DNA of 64,000 nt, taken from NCBI RefSeq assembly GCF_029955155.1, contig NZ_JAPNOZ010000009.1:15273-79272 (forward strand). Reading direction: 5' to 3'. The position numbers were made by a program, and so were the translations under genes. The notes under the pieces are model-generated. The model was not told the DNA's origin. It searched no databases and worked only from the letters and a program-made list of their open reading frames with translations. Positions 14,992 through 24,900 of the stretch are shown here, piece by piece. Positions within the stretch are counted from its first letter, which is position 1. Each line of letters starts with the position of its first letter. This stretch comes from Psychrobacillus sp. NEAU-3TGS (GTDB lineage: Bacteria > Bacillota > Bacilli > Bacillales_A > Planococcaceae).

Positions 14992-16338
14992 ATGGGAAAT
15001 GAAGAAGCCGTATTTTATAGTCGAGTATTAACCGAGTTGACCTTATCTTTTCATATTATTTACGCAACCATTGGTGTTGGAGTTCCCCTCATGATTATGA
15101 TTGCTCAATGGGTTGGGATCAAAAAGAATGATGAGCACTATATATTGCTCGCCAGACGCTGGGCAAGAGGTTTCGTTATAACGGTTGCGGTTGGCGTAGT
15201 TACTGGGACTGCTATAGGAATGCAGCTATCATTACTTTGGCCGAATTTTATGGAGCTCGCAGGAAATGTTATTGCGCTTCCACTTTTTTTGGAAACGTTT
15301 GCGTTCTTTTTTGAAGCAATATTCTTAGGCATTTACTTGTACACATGGGATCGCTTTGAGAATCAGAAAAAGCATTTGCTCTTACTTATTCCAGTAGCTA
15401 TTGGTGCATCTGCGTCTGCTGTATTTATAACAATTGTGAATGCATTTATGAACGCACCTCAGGGCTTTGACGTACTAAATGGGGAGCTAGTGAACATCAA
15501 TCCTTTACTCGCCATGTTCAATCCGGCAATGCCTACAAAAGTTGCACATGTTGTTGTAACAGCATATATGACAGCTGCTTTTGTATTAGCTGCAATTGCC
15601 GCATTCCGATTATTGAAAGGCTCGAATCATATATACCATAAGAAAGCACTTTTTCTGACGATGAAGGTCGGGCTTGTATTTTCCATTGCTGCTGCGATTA
15701 TTGGCGACTTTTCCGGAAAGTATTTGGCGGAGTATCAACCAGAAAAACTTGCTGCTGCCGAATGGCATTTTGAAACGGAAGAAAATGCACCGCTTATATT
15801 GTACGGTGTACTAGACAACGGCGAAGTGAAATATGCGATTAAGATTCCATTCGCTTTAAGTATTCTTGCCCATTTCAATCCTACTGCTGAAGTAATCGGA
15901 TTGGATCAGTTCCCAGAAGATGAAATTCCACCATTATATATTCATTATTTGTTCGATTTTATGGTTACGATTGGCGTGTGGATGACGTTACTGTCACTCG
16001 TCTATTGGTTAGGTATACAAATGCGATGGAAATTGGTTCATTCGAAACTGTTCCGATGGTTAATCGTTTTAGGAGGACCATTGTCTATTTTAGCAATTGA
16101 AGCAGGTTGGTGGCTAGCGGAAGTGGGTAGACAACCATGGATTCTTAGAGGTCTGATGCGCGTAGAAGATGCCGCAACTACAAGCGGACATGTAGATACG
16201 ATGTTAATTTTGTTTTCAGGACTCTATTTAGTGCTTGGAGTTGGAAGTATTGTTGTACTGACTCGGATGTTTAGGAGAAATCCGGTGGAACAAGAATTAG
16301 AAGATCGTCATGCTACAAAGGGGGCTGACATCTCATGA
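14992..16338 (+). CDS. cydA: cytochrome bd-type quinol oxidase subunit I
   Basis: Membrane subunit carrying hemes b558, b595 and d; oxidises quinol and reduces oxygen without proton pumping. 448 residues, the short-Q-loop Firmicutes type. An early histidine (about 21, in LSFHIIYATIG) is a heme-ligand candidate, and EVGRQPWILRG (about 375-385) is the conserved quinol/heme region. About nine hydrophobic segments are visible. GGAGGGAAAC precedes ATG 14992. Its stop overlaps cydB by 4 bases (ATGA), showing coupled translation. Confidence 0.92.
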   Translation: MGNEEAVFYSRVLTELTLSFHIIYATIGVGVPLMIMIAQWVGIKKNDEHYILLARRWARGFVITVAVGVVTGTAIGMQLSLLWPNFMELAGNVIALPLFLETFAFFFEAIFLGIYLYTWDRFENQKKHLLLLIPVAIGASASAVFITIVNAFMNAPQGFDVLNGELVNINPLLAMFNPAMPTKVAHVVVTAYMTAAFVLAAIAAFRLLKGSNHIYHKKALFLTMKVGLVFSIAAAIIGDFSGKYLAEYQPEKLAAAEWHFETEENAPLILYGVLDNGEVKYAIKIPFALSILAHFNPTAEVIGLDQFPEDEIPPLYIHYLFDFMVTIGVWMTLLSLVYWLGIQMRWKLVHSKLFRWLIVLGGPLSILAIEAGWWLAEVGRQPWILRGLMRVEDAATTSGHVDTMLILFSGLYLVLGVGSIVVLTRMFRRNPVEQELEDRHATKGADIS

Positions 16339-17360
16339 CGTTAGAGATTATTGGAGTTACGGTGCTTTGGACGTTTTTGTTTGGTTACTTGATTGTAGCA
16401 TCTATCGATTTTGGAGCAGGTTTCTTTAATGCATATAGTTTGCTTACAGGAAGGCAACATATTTTAACGAATGTGATTCAACGATATTTATCGCCAGTTT
16501 GGGAAGTAACGAATGTATTTCTCGTGTTTTTCTTTGTAGGGATCATTGGATTTTTCCCAAAGACAGCGTTTTATTATGGAACGACACTACTAGTGCCAGC
16601 AAGTATCGCAATCATTTTACTTGCTATCCGCGGATCATATTATGCGTTTGAGACATATGGATCAAGAGGCCATAAAGGTTATTCGTTTATGTACGGATTG
16701 GCAGGGCTGTTTATACCTGCCGCATTGTCGATTGTACTAACGATTTCTGAAGGTGGCTTCATCGAAATGGTGAATGGTTCTCCATCACTCGATTATTATG
16801 CATTATTTACGAGTCCATTAACTTGGGCAATCGTTGTGCTTAGTCTTTCAGCCGTACTTTATATTTCCGCTGTATTTTTAACCTGGTATGCAAATAGGGC
16901 AGGAGATTTAGAAGCAACAAATCTTATGCGAAAATATGCGCTAATTTGGGCATTGCCAACGATTATAACTGCAGCTGGGATTATGGTAGAGCTGCGCACT
17001 CACAATCAAGCGCATTATAACAATATGATAGATATTTGGTGGGCGTTCGGATTATCGTTTTTATTGTTTCTAGGAACGGTTTGGCTTTTAATGAAAAGAA
17101 GAAGATATGGACTTTCTTTTGGACTGTTAGTCGGTCAATTTTTCGTTGCATTTTTTGCTTACGGTTTTGCTCATCGTCCGTATTTACTGTATCCATACTT
17201 AACGATTTACGATAGTTTTACGAATGAAGCGATGGCGATCGCGCTCATCATTGCATTTATCGCTGGGCTTGCATTATTAATACCGTCACTCTATTTGTTG
17301 TTACGTTTGTTCTTATTCAATAAGGACTACGTTCGTGGCAAAAAAGACAATCACGCTTAA
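16335..17360 (+). CDS. cydB: cytochrome bd-type quinol oxidase subunit II
   Basis: 341-residue membrane partner of CydA, with about eight to nine hydrophobic segments. The N-terminus TVLWTFLFGYLIVASIDFGA contains the conserved aspartate-glycine region of CydB proteins. It overlaps cydA by 4 bases and is followed after 11 bases by cydS. Similar to the B. subtilis YthAB and Geobacillus enzymes rather than the enterobacterial type. Confidence 0.9.
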   Translation: MTLEIIGVTVLWTFLFGYLIVASIDFGAGFFNAYSLLTGRQHILTNVIQRYLSPVWEVTNVFLVFFFVGIIGFFPKTAFYYGTTLLVPASIAIILLAIRGSYYAFETYGSRGHKGYSFMYGLAGLFIPAALSIVLTISEGGFIEMVNGSPSLDYYALFTSPLTWAIVVLSLSAVLYISAVFLTWYANRAGDLEATNLMRKYALIWALPTIITAAGIMVELRTHNQAHYNNMIDIWWAFGLSFLLFLGTVWLLMKRRRYGLSFGLLVGQFFVAFFAYGFAHRPYLLYPYLTIYDSFTNEAMAIALIIAFIAGLALLIPSLYLLLRLFLFNKDYVRGKKDNHA

Positions 17361-17371
17361 GGAGGAGCAGT

Positions 17372-17476
17372 ATGACAAACTTTTTAATCTTTTACGCACC
17401 TTTTATTGTTCTGATTGGAGCAATTGTTGTAGCTTTTTGGGCTGCTTTGAGAGATGGAGCAGTCAGGGAGAAGTAA
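17372..17476 (+). CDS. cydS: CydS small subunit of bd oxidase
   Basis: 34-residue single-span peptide (MTNFLIFYAP then FIVLIGAIVVAFWAALRDG). It closely resembles CydS, the third subunit seen in the Geobacillus thermodenitrificans bd oxidase structure, including FLI-YAP near the start and AFW-L-D at the end of the helix. GGAGGAGC lies just before ATG 17372. It ends the cydABS operon just before a terminator. Too short for most automated gene calls. Confidence 0.85.
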   Translation: MTNFLIFYAPFIVLIGAIVVAFWAALRDGAVREK

Positions 17477-17482
17477 TATTTA

Positions 17483-17506
17483 AACCTCGGGCATCCGGGG
17501 TTTTTT
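17483..17506 (+). terminator. terminator after cydS
   Basis: AACCTCGG / CCGGGGTT with a GCAT loop, followed by a T run. Confidence 0.85.
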
Positions 17507-17603
17507 CGTGTTTATGGAAAATAAATATAAAATATAATTAAACTATTCGTCAAAGTTTGTTAGAATGATTAAGCATTTAAACAAAAAAGGGAGAAAAAGT
17601 GAT

Positions 17604-18467
17604 ATGGTGAGAATTAATAGTAAAAAAACTTCTATTATGGAGTATATTCAAATTATGATTGGAGCGGCACTTGTCGGTCTTTCTTATAATATCTTCCTAT
17701 TACCATCAAAGCTCGCAGCAGGTGGGGTTTCGGGAATTAGTACGATTCTTTACGAGCTTTTTCAATATAATCCTGCATACGTGCAATGGCTTATCAATAT
17801 TCCGTTATTGTTCTTAGCAATGATTATTGTAGGGAAGGAATTCAGTTTAAAAACCCTTGTTGGAACAATATTTGTTCCATTGGTCATTTGGTTGACTGCT
17901 GATATTAAGCTAATGGTAGATAATCCGCTTTTAGGTGCCATCTATGGTGGTATTATGCTAGGGGTAGGCCTGGGGATCGTTTACCGAGGAAATGGATCCA
18001 CTGGTGGTACGGCTTTAATTGCACAGATACTAAAGAAGTTTACAGGTATTTCAAGCGGGTTCTCTCAACTGTTAGTAGATGGATTAGTTGTTATTACATC
18101 TGCATTAGTTTTTAATTTTGAGTTGGCTCTATATGCGATGATCTCAATATATGTCTCAAGTAAAGTTATCGATTTTGTACAATTACAATCATCTACGACT
18201 AAATTAGTACTCATTATTACAGATAAAGAAGAGGAAATTCAAACGATTATCAAGGAAGAGATTAACCGTGGATTAACTAAGATCAAGACATTAGGAGGCT
18301 ATTCAAACGAAGAGAAAACAATGATTTTGTGCGTAGTGGAACAATCGGAGGCAGTTTATTTTAAGAAACTCCTTTTAGAAAAAGAGCCTACTTCCTTTGT
18401 TATTTTCCTAAATGCATCTGAAATACTAGGACGAGGTTTTTCTAAAGCAAGATTTGATGAAGAGTAA
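17604..18467 (+). CDS. YitT family membrane protein
   Basis: 287 residues from ATG 17604; AAGGGAGA at about 17587-17594 favours this start over 17565. Five to six hydrophobic segments in the first 170 residues with the family signature GGVSGISTI and GSTGGTALIAQIL, followed by a cytosolic DUF2179 domain (about residues 200-280, TKLVLIITDKEEEIQ). YitT proteins are widespread in Firmicutes and of unknown function. It is followed by a HAD hydrolase but without sign of a joint pathway. Confidence 0.85.
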   Translation: MVRINSKKTSIMEYIQIMIGAALVGLSYNIFLLPSKLAAGGVSGISTILYELFQYNPAYVQWLINIPLLFLAMIIVGKEFSLKTLVGTIFVPLVIWLTADIKLMVDNPLLGAIYGGIMLGVGLGIVYRGNGSTGGTALIAQILKKFTGISSGFSQLLVDGLVVITSALVFNFELALYAMISIYVSSKVIDFVQLQSSTTKLVLIITDKEEEIQTIIKEEINRGLTKIKTLGGYSNEEKTMILCVVEQSEAVYFKKLLLEKEPTSFVIFLNASEILGRGFSKARFDEE

Positions 18468-18490
18468 ATAATGAAATAAACAGAAAAGAG

Positions 18491-19201
18491 ATGAAGAAAT
18501 TGAGATACGATGTTTTAATATTTGATTTAGATGATACGTTATTTGATTTTGGAATGACCGAGAAGAACGCACTCCATAATCTATTTATGGAATATGGTTT
18601 ACCAAATGGAGTGAAAGATTATCTTCCTAGCTATAAAGCGATTAGTAAAGTTTTGTGGGAAGATTTGGAACAAGGGCGAACAACTTTAGCAAACATTAAA
18701 GTAGAAAGATTTAAACAGTTATTTTTGGAACAAGCGTTGGATATAGATGCTGAAGTTTTTGGGCATAAGTATATAGAGAATTTAGGAAAAGAAGTACATA
18801 TGATAGAAGGCGTAGAAGAAATGCTTTCGAATCTTGCAGGCTGTAGATTTGCAGTTTTAACAAATGGATTTACAATTGCACAGCATGCTAGAATAGGTGA
18901 ATCTTCTTTAAAAGATTTGTTCGAAGTAATTATTACTTCAGAGGAAGCGGGTTATCAAAAGCCTCAGCCCGAAATATTTGAATACGTCTTGGACAAACTA
19001 AAAGTAATCGATAAATCTCGTGTATTGATGATAGGTGATTCGCTTTCCTCCGATATTCAAGGCGGCAACAACTTTGGTATCGACACTTGTTGGTTTAATC
19101 CGCATGTGAAAAAGAATACGACGGCAATCCATCCAACTTTTGAAATTCAAACATGGGATCAGTTAGTGGAAATTGTAAGAAAGCAAGTTCAATATAGATA
19201 A
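18491..19201 (+). CDS. HAD hydrolase, YjjG-type nucleotidase
   Basis: 236-residue HAD-superfamily phosphatase of the YjjG group, which dephosphorylates non-canonical pyrimidine nucleotides in E. coli. Motif I LIFDLDDTLFDF (residues 9-20), motif II VLTNGF (about 118-123), a lysine in GYQKPQPEIF (about 157) and motif IV MIGDSLSSDIQGG are all intact. The start ATG 18491 has a weak GAAAAGAG ribosome site. House-cleaning function inferred from family. Confidence 0.85.
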   Translation: MKKLRYDVLIFDLDDTLFDFGMTEKNALHNLFMEYGLPNGVKDYLPSYKAISKVLWEDLEQGRTTLANIKVERFKQLFLEQALDIDAEVFGHKYIENLGKEVHMIEGVEEMLSNLAGCRFAVLTNGFTIAQHARIGESSLKDLFEVIITSEEAGYQKPQPEIFEYVLDKLKVIDKSRVLMIGDSLSSDIQGGNNFGIDTCWFNPHVKKNTTAIHPTFEIQTWDQLVEIVRKQVQYR

Positions 19202-19282
19202 ATACATATCCATTATTTTTGTGAAGTGAAAATAAATTTGGTATGATTTTGTCAGTCACATCTATTGAAGGAGCACTAACTT

Positions 19283-20020
19283 ATGAATCCTGAACAACTA
19301 GAGCAGTTTAAGCAAATGAGAAAAAACATGACACGCCTAATGCTAATATATAAATTTGCTTTAGCCGAGCTTGAAACAAAGATTGAGATACTTCAAGAAG
19401 AATTTTTAATGATTCATGAATATAATCCGATAGAACATACGAGTTCTCGCTTGAAATCACCGGAAAGTATTATGAAAAAACTAGGTCGAAAAGGTAAAGA
19501 AATCTCGGTGAGTAGTATTCGGGAAAATGTAAAGGATATTGCAGGCCTCCGTATTACTTGCTCATTTATCTCGGATATTTATCAAATTCATGAAATGCTG
19601 CAAAATCAAAGTGATCTTAAGATATTAAATGTAAAAGATTATATCCAAAATCCGAAGAATAATGGGTATAAAAGTTTACACTTACTAATAGAAATTCCTG
19701 TTTTTATGTCTGATTGTAAAGAACTTGTGACAGTAGAGGTGCAAATCCGTACAATAGCGATGGATTTTTGGGCAAGCTTAGAGCATAAAATCTTTTATAA
19801 ATATGATCAGTTTGTGCCGGAAAGATTATTAAGAGAGCTCAAAGAAGCAGCTGACTCGGCATATGCACTGGACCAAAAGATGGAGCGGCTACATAACGAG
19901 ATTAAAATTATTAAAGATGAAAATAACATAGAAACGATCGACGAACTCACGAAGCTAATCATTAAAAACCAAAAACTAACCATTCCAGCGACTTTTTTGG
20001 GAATGTTAGATAGCGAGTAA
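19283..20020 (+). CDS. ywaC: small alarmone synthetase (YwaC/RelP type)
   Basis: Single-domain (p)ppGpp synthetase of the GTP pyrophosphokinase family. 245 residues, starting at ATG 19283 with GAAGGAG upstream. The RelA/SpoT synthetase region runs from about residue 45 to 180: HNPIEH-like YNPIEHTSSRLKS, DIAGLRITCSFISDIY, NGYKSLHLLIEIP and EVQIRTIAMDFWASLEHK, including the acidic and arginine residues for GTP and ATP. The IEH and ASLEHKI patterns fit YwaC/RelP better than YjbM/RelQ. There is no hydrolase domain. Probably induced by cell-wall stress as in B. subtilis; that is by family only. Confidence 0.9.
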   Translation: MNPEQLEQFKQMRKNMTRLMLIYKFALAELETKIEILQEEFLMIHEYNPIEHTSSRLKSPESIMKKLGRKGKEISVSSIRENVKDIAGLRITCSFISDIYQIHEMLQNQSDLKILNVKDYIQNPKNNGYKSLHLLIEIPVFMSDCKELVTVEVQIRTIAMDFWASLEHKIFYKYDQFVPERLLRELKEAADSAYALDQKMERLHNEIKIIKDENNIETIDELTKLIIKNQKLTIPATFLGMLDSE

Positions 20021-20036
20021 AAAATGCGAACGTATT

Positions 20037-20067
20037 AAAAACAGACGTCCTAAAGGCGTCTGTTTTT
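20037..20067 (+). terminator. terminator after alarmone synthetase
   Basis: Stem AAAAACAGACG-like arm and CGTCTGTTTTT with a 9-base loop. Confidence 0.88.
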
Positions 20068-20151
20068 AATGGGCAGAAAAGTGTGGAAGACAACCAAAAA
20101 GCCTTTCATTTTGGTATAATGAATCAATCATAACAAGAACGGAGAAATAAA

Positions 20152-21513
20152 GTGAAGACACCAGTAACTAAAAATGATCGACTTACAGTCCATATTGAAG
20201 ACTTAACACATGACGGAGCAGGCGTAGCAAAAGTCGAAGGCTATCCGTTATTTATACAAGGCGGCTTACCAAATGAAACAGCAGAAGTCCATGTGTTAAA
20301 AACATTAAAAAACTATGGCTTTGCAAAGTTACAAAATATTATTAAGCCATCCCCGTTTCGAGTAGATGCACCATGTCCAGTATTTGGTGAATGCGGTGGC
20401 TGTCAATTACAACACTTATCCTACGAAGGACAGCTTGCATGGAAAGAAAATATGGTACGAAATGTGATGAAGCGCATCGGAAAAATAGAGGCTCCGGTAC
20501 TGCCAGTAAAAGGAATGGAGAAACCATGGGAATATCGTAACAAATCCCAAATTCCATTTGCCTTGGAAGATGGACAAGTACTCGCTGGTTTTTATCAATC
20601 CAAGTCCCACCGTATTGCAGATACGAATACTTGTTTAATCCAATCAGATGAAGCAGACCGATTAATGCGTGCTGTAAAAGAACATGCATTAGAGCTAGAT
20701 TTAATCCCTTACAATGAAGAAACGAAAAAAGGACAGTTACGCCATCTCGTTGTAAGAAAGGGCCGTGCCACTGGGGAAGTAATGGTAGTGCTCGTTACAA
20801 AACACGCCAAACTATCCAAAAAAGATGAGATCATCGAGTTAATCCGAGAAGTCGAGCCTAATGTCACTTCGATTATGCAAAATGTAAACAATCGCCATAC
20901 AAATGTTATTTTCGGAGATGAAACAAACAATGTTTGGGGTAAATCTGTTATCGAAGATCTTATAGGAGACGTACGCTTTGAAATTTCTGCTCGCTCTTTC
21001 TATCAGGTGAATCCAGTTCAAACAGAAGTACTATATAAACAAGCACTCGATTATGCACAGCTTTCTGGAAATGAAACGGTAATTGATGCATATTGCGGAA
21101 TAGGAACCATTTCGTTATTCCTGGCACAACAAGCAAAACAAGTACTTGGTGTAGAAATCGTTCCACAAGCAATAGAAGATGCTAAACGAAATGCAGAGTT
21201 AAATGGATTTACAAACACTTATTTCGAGGCAGGTCCAGCTGAAGAAGTTATTCCTAAATGGTATAAAGAAGGTAAAAAGGCAGATGTGCTAGTTGTCGAT
21301 CCTCCTAGAAAAGGCTGCGATGAGGCCTTACTTACGACAATCATTGAACAACGTCCAAAGAGAGTTGTTTATGTGTCTTGTAACCCAGCGACACTTGCTC
21401 GTGACTTGCGCATTTTAGAAGATGGCGGGTATAAAACGATGGAAGTGCAGCCGGTTGATATGTTTCCTCAGACGACTCATTGCGAAGCTGTTGCGTGGTT
21501 GGTGTTGGCTTAA
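20152..21513 (+). CDS. rlmD: 23S rRNA (uracil-C5)-methyltransferase RlmD/RlmCD
   Basis: RumA/TrmA-family enzyme. In B. subtilis the homologue YefA (RlmCD) methylates both U747 and U1939. 453 residues from GTG 20152, preceded by AACGGAG. N-terminal TRAM domain (about 1-60), iron-sulfur cysteines in [14 protein letters not shown] (about 74-87) with a fourth cysteine near 163, the SAM site [14 protein letters not shown], and the catalytic cysteine in [15 protein letters not shown] (about 410-424). Last gene of the conserved yer-like block. Confidence 0.93.
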   Translation: MKTPVTKNDRLTVHIEDLTHDGAGVAKVEGYPLFIQGGLPNETAEVHVLKTLKNYGFAKLQNIIKPSPFRVDAPCPVFGECGGCQLQHLSYEGQLAWKENMVRNVMKRIGKIEAPVLPVKGMEKPWEYRNKSQIPFALEDGQVLAGFYQSKSHRIADTNTCLIQSDEADRLMRAVKEHALELDLIPYNEETKKGQLRHLVVRKGRATGEVMVVLVTKHAKLSKKDEIIELIREVEPNVTSIMQNVNNRHTNVIFGDETNNVWGKSVIEDLIGDVRFEISARSFYQVNPVQTEVLYKQALDYAQLSGNETVIDAYCGIGTISLFLAQQAKQVLGVEIVPQAIEDAKRNAELNGFTNTYFEAGPAEEVIPKWYKEGKKADVLVVDPPRKGCDEALLTTIIEQRPKRVVYVSCNPATLARDLRILEDGGYKTMEVQPVDMFPQTTHCEAVAWLVLA

Positions 21514-21630
21514 ATTAAAGGTAACGATAGCTACTTGTGAATATTTATCAAATGATGTATACAGTTAATTAGAATAAAAATTAAAATATAATCTAATGAA
21601 AATTGATAATGAGAGTTTTAAATAAATACG

Positions 21631-21664
21631 GAGTAATCATTTATAATGATTACCCGTTTTTTTG
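21631..21664 (+). terminator. hairpin after rlmD
   Basis: GTAATCAT / ATGATTAC stem with short loop followed by CCG and T7; likely the rlmD terminator. Confidence 0.7.
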
Positions 21665-21682
21665 TAATACTGGGAAAAGTGG

Positions 21683-21948
21683 ATGACGGGGATCATCAGT
21701 ACTGTCGCTGCGTTAGAGGCGGTTTTAAAACAATTCAGAATAGTATCATGGTTTGGCCTGACACAGGGTACAAATTGACGCGAGCTGAAATTGTAGAAGA
21801 ATCCAAACGCTGGTCAGAAGATAAAGCAAACAGATTTTCAGAAGATGATATCGTAAGTGGCATCCAAAAGCTGTTCGATCTCGCCATTATCGAAAAAACA
21901 TTAATGGGATACACACTTAATCAATCATTCACTTTTAGTCATAATTAG
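21683..21948 (+). pseudogene. small gene, probably frameshifted
   Basis: Two overlapping frames appear to form one product. ATG 21683 starts MTGIISTVAALEAVLKQFR and stops soon after; a different frame carries VWPDTGYKLTRAEIVEESKR through DIVSGIQKLFDLAIIEKT to the stop at 21948. The second part looks like a small helical or winged-helix domain. The longest open frame (from 21646) begins inside the hairpin of the preceding terminator, so that start is unlikely. I do not recognise the family. Gene remnant or sequencing artefact. Confidence 0.4.
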
Positions 21949-21949
21949 T

Positions 21950-22380
21950 ATCAGTGGATACGTTATAGCATCTCACAATAGGTGCTATTTTTTACGTTCA
22001 ATTTTGGAGGTGAGAATCTTGAAGCTACCACTCGTTTTAGTAACTTATAGAGTAAATGTCTCATCTTCTTCTTCGAAGAAGAGCTCATCACTTTCAATAG
22101 CATTTCCTAAACGATGCCTCTATAATTGGCAAGGATGTTAATTTTCATCAACTATGCTTTGATAAATCTCCGCGATTTGTTTCTCAAGCAGGGGCGCTAT
22201 TTCATCGCAAGCGGACAAAGGGAGATTGATATGATTGGCTATCCATTTACATTGTATACAATTGTCGTGTATCATCTGAATAGCTACTTACTAAAATTGG
22301 AGACAATCGTTTTTGACCCGAAGGCCCGAACGTTGGTACGAACTAGACAATAAGAGAGTTATTAAGTTATGAAAGAAGGA
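21950..22380. other. gene debris, no intact gene
   Basis: A GGAGGTGAG site precedes TTG 22020, whose frame closes within 40 codons. A second frame carries NDASIIGKDVNFHQLC then SPRFVSQAGALFHRK and stops at TGA near 22230, and a third carries the following YDWLSIYIVYN. These read like successive pieces of one degraded protein that I cannot name. The 75-codon open frame at 22126-22353 is probably out of frame with the original. Confidence 0.35.
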
Positions 22381-22382
22381 AA

Positions 22383-23765
22383 ATGAAGTTGAACAAAGAT
22401 ACGAAAAAGAAATCGGTTGTGATTGCTTTATTGATTGCAACTTTTTTAACGGCCATTGAAGGAACAATCGTCAGTACTGCGATGCCGAGGATTGTTGAAG
22501 ATTTAGGTGGAAGCCATTTATATACATGGGTCATATCCGTCTATTTATTGGCATTGGTTATCGCTACACCAGTGTTCGGAAAGCTTGCCGATCTTTATGG
22601 TAGAAAGATAATGTTTACGATTGGAACAATTATTTTCTTAATCGGCTCAGTGCTGTCCGGGCTTTCATTAACAATGGAGCAGCTTATCGTATATCGTGTT
22701 ATTCAAGGGATTGGTGCAGGTGCGCTGGCAACCATTCCTTTTACAATAATTGGTGATGTATTTGAATTTAAAATGCGGGCAAAAATGCAAGGCTGGATCA
22801 GTAGTGTGTGGGGAATTGCGGGGATTGTCGGTCCACTTGCAGGAGGAGTAATTGTCGATAAGATCACATGGCATTGGATCTTCTTTTTAAATCTTCCATT
22901 TGGGATAATATCTTTAGTTCTCTTATGGACTGCATTACATGAAAATATCGAAAAGAAAAAGCAAATCATCGATTACGCAGGTATTTTGACATTTGCGGTC
23001 ACAATGACGGCATTTTTATATGCATTGACATTGTTGAAAGAGCATAAGCAAGTCACAAACAGCATCGTGATTTTATTTATAGTGGCCGTCGTTGGGCTTT
23101 GTTTATTTTTCTTGATTGAAGCAAAGGGAAAAGAACCGATGTTGCCATTAGCTCTATTTAAAAATGGCTTTATTACGATTTCAAATATCGCTGGATTTTT
23201 ATTGGGATTCATCCTCGTCGCTATAACTTTTTATATACCGCTTTGGGTTCAAGGGGTTACAGGTTTAAATGCAACATTCTCAGGAGTTGCGATGTTGCCA
23301 ATGTCTGTCACATGGCCGATTGGTGCGATATTGTCAGGCAGATTGATGAGTAAGAGATCCATCGGTAGCATAACGTTAGTTGGTGTCGGCATTATTATTC
23401 TGGCCTGTAGTGGCTTTGTATTCTTTAACACGGATACCCCAGTTTCGTGGATGATGATGGTTACCGGAGTGATTGGTTTCGGTTTCGGTTTAACCTTTAC
23501 TGCTTATACAGTTGCCGTCCAATCAGCCGTGGACTGGAATATGCGAGGTGCAGCAATGGGGTCTAATAATCTCATGAGGAATCTAGGACAGGTTATTGGG
23601 ATTGCGGTATCGGGACTATTATTAAGTGATGAATTACATGGTAATGCTTTAGAAACAAGTCTGCATTCAGTTTTTATCCTTCTAGTTGTCCTAGCAGTAT
23701 GCTCCTTTGTAGTAACGGGATTCCTACTAAGAGAAAAAGAGTCTTCCTTAGTAAATAAAAAATAG
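22383..23765 (+). CDS. MFS drug exporter, DHA2 (EmrB/QacA) type
   Basis: 460-residue inner-membrane antiporter of the major facilitator superfamily. About 14 hydrophobic segments. The DHA signatures are present: LTAIEGTIVSTAMPRI in helix 1, GKLADLYGRKIMF (motif A) after helix 2, RVIQGIGAGAL in helix 4 and WGIAGIVGPLAGG (motif C) in helix 5. GAAGGAAA precedes ATG 22383. Probable proton-driven export of drugs or toxic compounds; the substrate cannot be predicted. Debris upstream means any adjacent regulator has been lost. Confidence 0.85.
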   Translation: MKLNKDTKKKSVVIALLIATFLTAIEGTIVSTAMPRIVEDLGGSHLYTWVISVYLLALVIATPVFGKLADLYGRKIMFTIGTIIFLIGSVLSGLSLTMEQLIVYRVIQGIGAGALATIPFTIIGDVFEFKMRAKMQGWISSVWGIAGIVGPLAGGVIVDKITWHWIFFLNLPFGIISLVLLWTALHENIEKKKQIIDYAGILTFAVTMTAFLYALTLLKEHKQVTNSIVILFIVAVVGLCLFFLIEAKGKEPMLPLALFKNGFITISNIAGFLLGFILVAITFYIPLWVQGVTGLNATFSGVAMLPMSVTWPIGAILSGRLMSKRSIGSITLVGVGIIILACSGFVFFNTDTPVSWMMMVTGVIGFGFGLTFTAYTVAVQSAVDWNMRGAAMGSNNLMRNLGQVIGIAVSGLLLSDELHGNALETSLHSVFILLVVLAVCSFVVTGFLLREKESSLVNKK

Positions 23766-23847
23766 CTCTGTTCGTTTGTTCCTTGTTTAATAGAAGTGTA
23801 GAGACTATTTATAAAATTGACAAAACAAGAACAGGAGGAAAAGCACA

Positions 23848-24675
23848 TTGAAGGTAATTTCATGGAATATTGATTCACTAAATGCAGCATTAACGGGCGA
23901 TTCAGCACGTGCTTTATTATCTCAAGCAGTCTTATATACGATTATGGAAAACAATCCAGAAGTTATTGCCATACAAGAAACAAAATTATCGAGTAAGGGC
24001 CCAACTAAAAAGCATATAGAAATTCTTGAGGAAAAGTTTCCTGATTACGAAATCGTTTGGAACAGTTCAGTAGAACCAGCACGCAAGAGTTATGCAGGTA
24101 CGATGTTTTTATATAAAAATTATCTAACACCGTCCGTCACCTTCCCAAGGATTGGAGCACCAGGCACGATGGATGAGGAAGGTCGTATCATCACATTAGA
24201 ATTTGAAAATTTCTACTTAACACAAGTTTATACACCGAATGCAGGAGATGGCTTGAAGCGTTTAGAAGATCGTAAAAATTGGGATATGAAATATGCTGAT
24301 TATCTAGCAGAGTTAGACAAAGAGAAGCAGGTTATTGCAACAGGTGATTTTAATGTAGCGCATAAAGAAATAGACCTGGCTCACCCCGAAAGTAATCGTC
24401 GTTCAGCTGGCTTTACGGATGAAGAACGGCAAGGGTTTACAAATCTTTTAGCAAAAGGATTTACAGATACTTTTCGTTATATTCATGGTGATGTGACAGG
24501 TATTTATTCTTGGTGGGCTCAGCGTGCTAAAACAAGCAAAATTAATAATTCTGGCTGGAGAATTGATTACTGGCTAGTGAGTGATCGCATGGCAGATAAA
24601 GTACTTAAATCTGAAATGATTGATTCAGGTCCAAGGCAAGATCACACGCCATTATTGTTTGAAATAGATTTGTAG
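23848..24675 (+). CDS. exodeoxyribonuclease III family nuclease
   Basis: 275-residue member of the ExoIII/endonuclease-exonuclease-phosphatase family; predicted AP endonuclease and 3'-5' exonuclease in base-excision repair. Start TTG 23848 is supported by ACAGGAGGAA. Motifs: SWNIDSLNAAL (N-terminal, Asn), AIQETKL (catalytic Glu, about 45), TQVYTPNAGDG, ATGDFNVAHKEIDL (Asp and Asn), YSWWAQR and the final RQDHTPLLFEI (His). It resembles the Mn-dependent ExoA-like paralogue found in bacilli. Confidence 0.88.
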   Translation: MKVISWNIDSLNAALTGDSARALLSQAVLYTIMENNPEVIAIQETKLSSKGPTKKHIEILEEKFPDYEIVWNSSVEPARKSYAGTMFLYKNYLTPSVTFPRIGAPGTMDEEGRIITLEFENFYLTQVYTPNAGDGLKRLEDRKNWDMKYADYLAELDKEKQVIATGDFNVAHKEIDLAHPESNRRSAGFTDEERQGFTNLLAKGFTDTFRYIHGDVTGIYSWWAQRAKTSKINNSGWRIDYWLVSDRMADKVLKSEMIDSGPRQDHTPLLFEIDL

Positions 24676-24686
24676 TTTATATGGGA

Positions 24687-24722
24687 ACGGGCCACTTGCT
24701 TCTATTGAAACAAGTGGCCCGT
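24687..24722. terminator. hairpin after nuclease gene
   Basis: Perfect 12-base stem ACGGGCCACTTG / CAAGTGGCCCGT, with a weak T tract. Confidence 0.7.
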
Positions 24723-24900
24723 CTCTGTGTTAGTCACTACTCAGAATTGAATTAGAGTTGTGCCTAACATTGTAGGGACCGAACATAACATTAGAGCTGC
24801 AGTTGATAATTACGTGACACCAATTTCTTCTATATCTTGGACCACATGAATATATTTCATAGTATCGAATTAAGTGCAGAGTATTGGAGGAATTGAAAAA

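Noticed and set aside
22126-22353. 75-codon open frame as a gene
   Set aside because: No good ribosome site; other registers in the same stretch look more protein-like, so this is most likely debris in the wrong frame.
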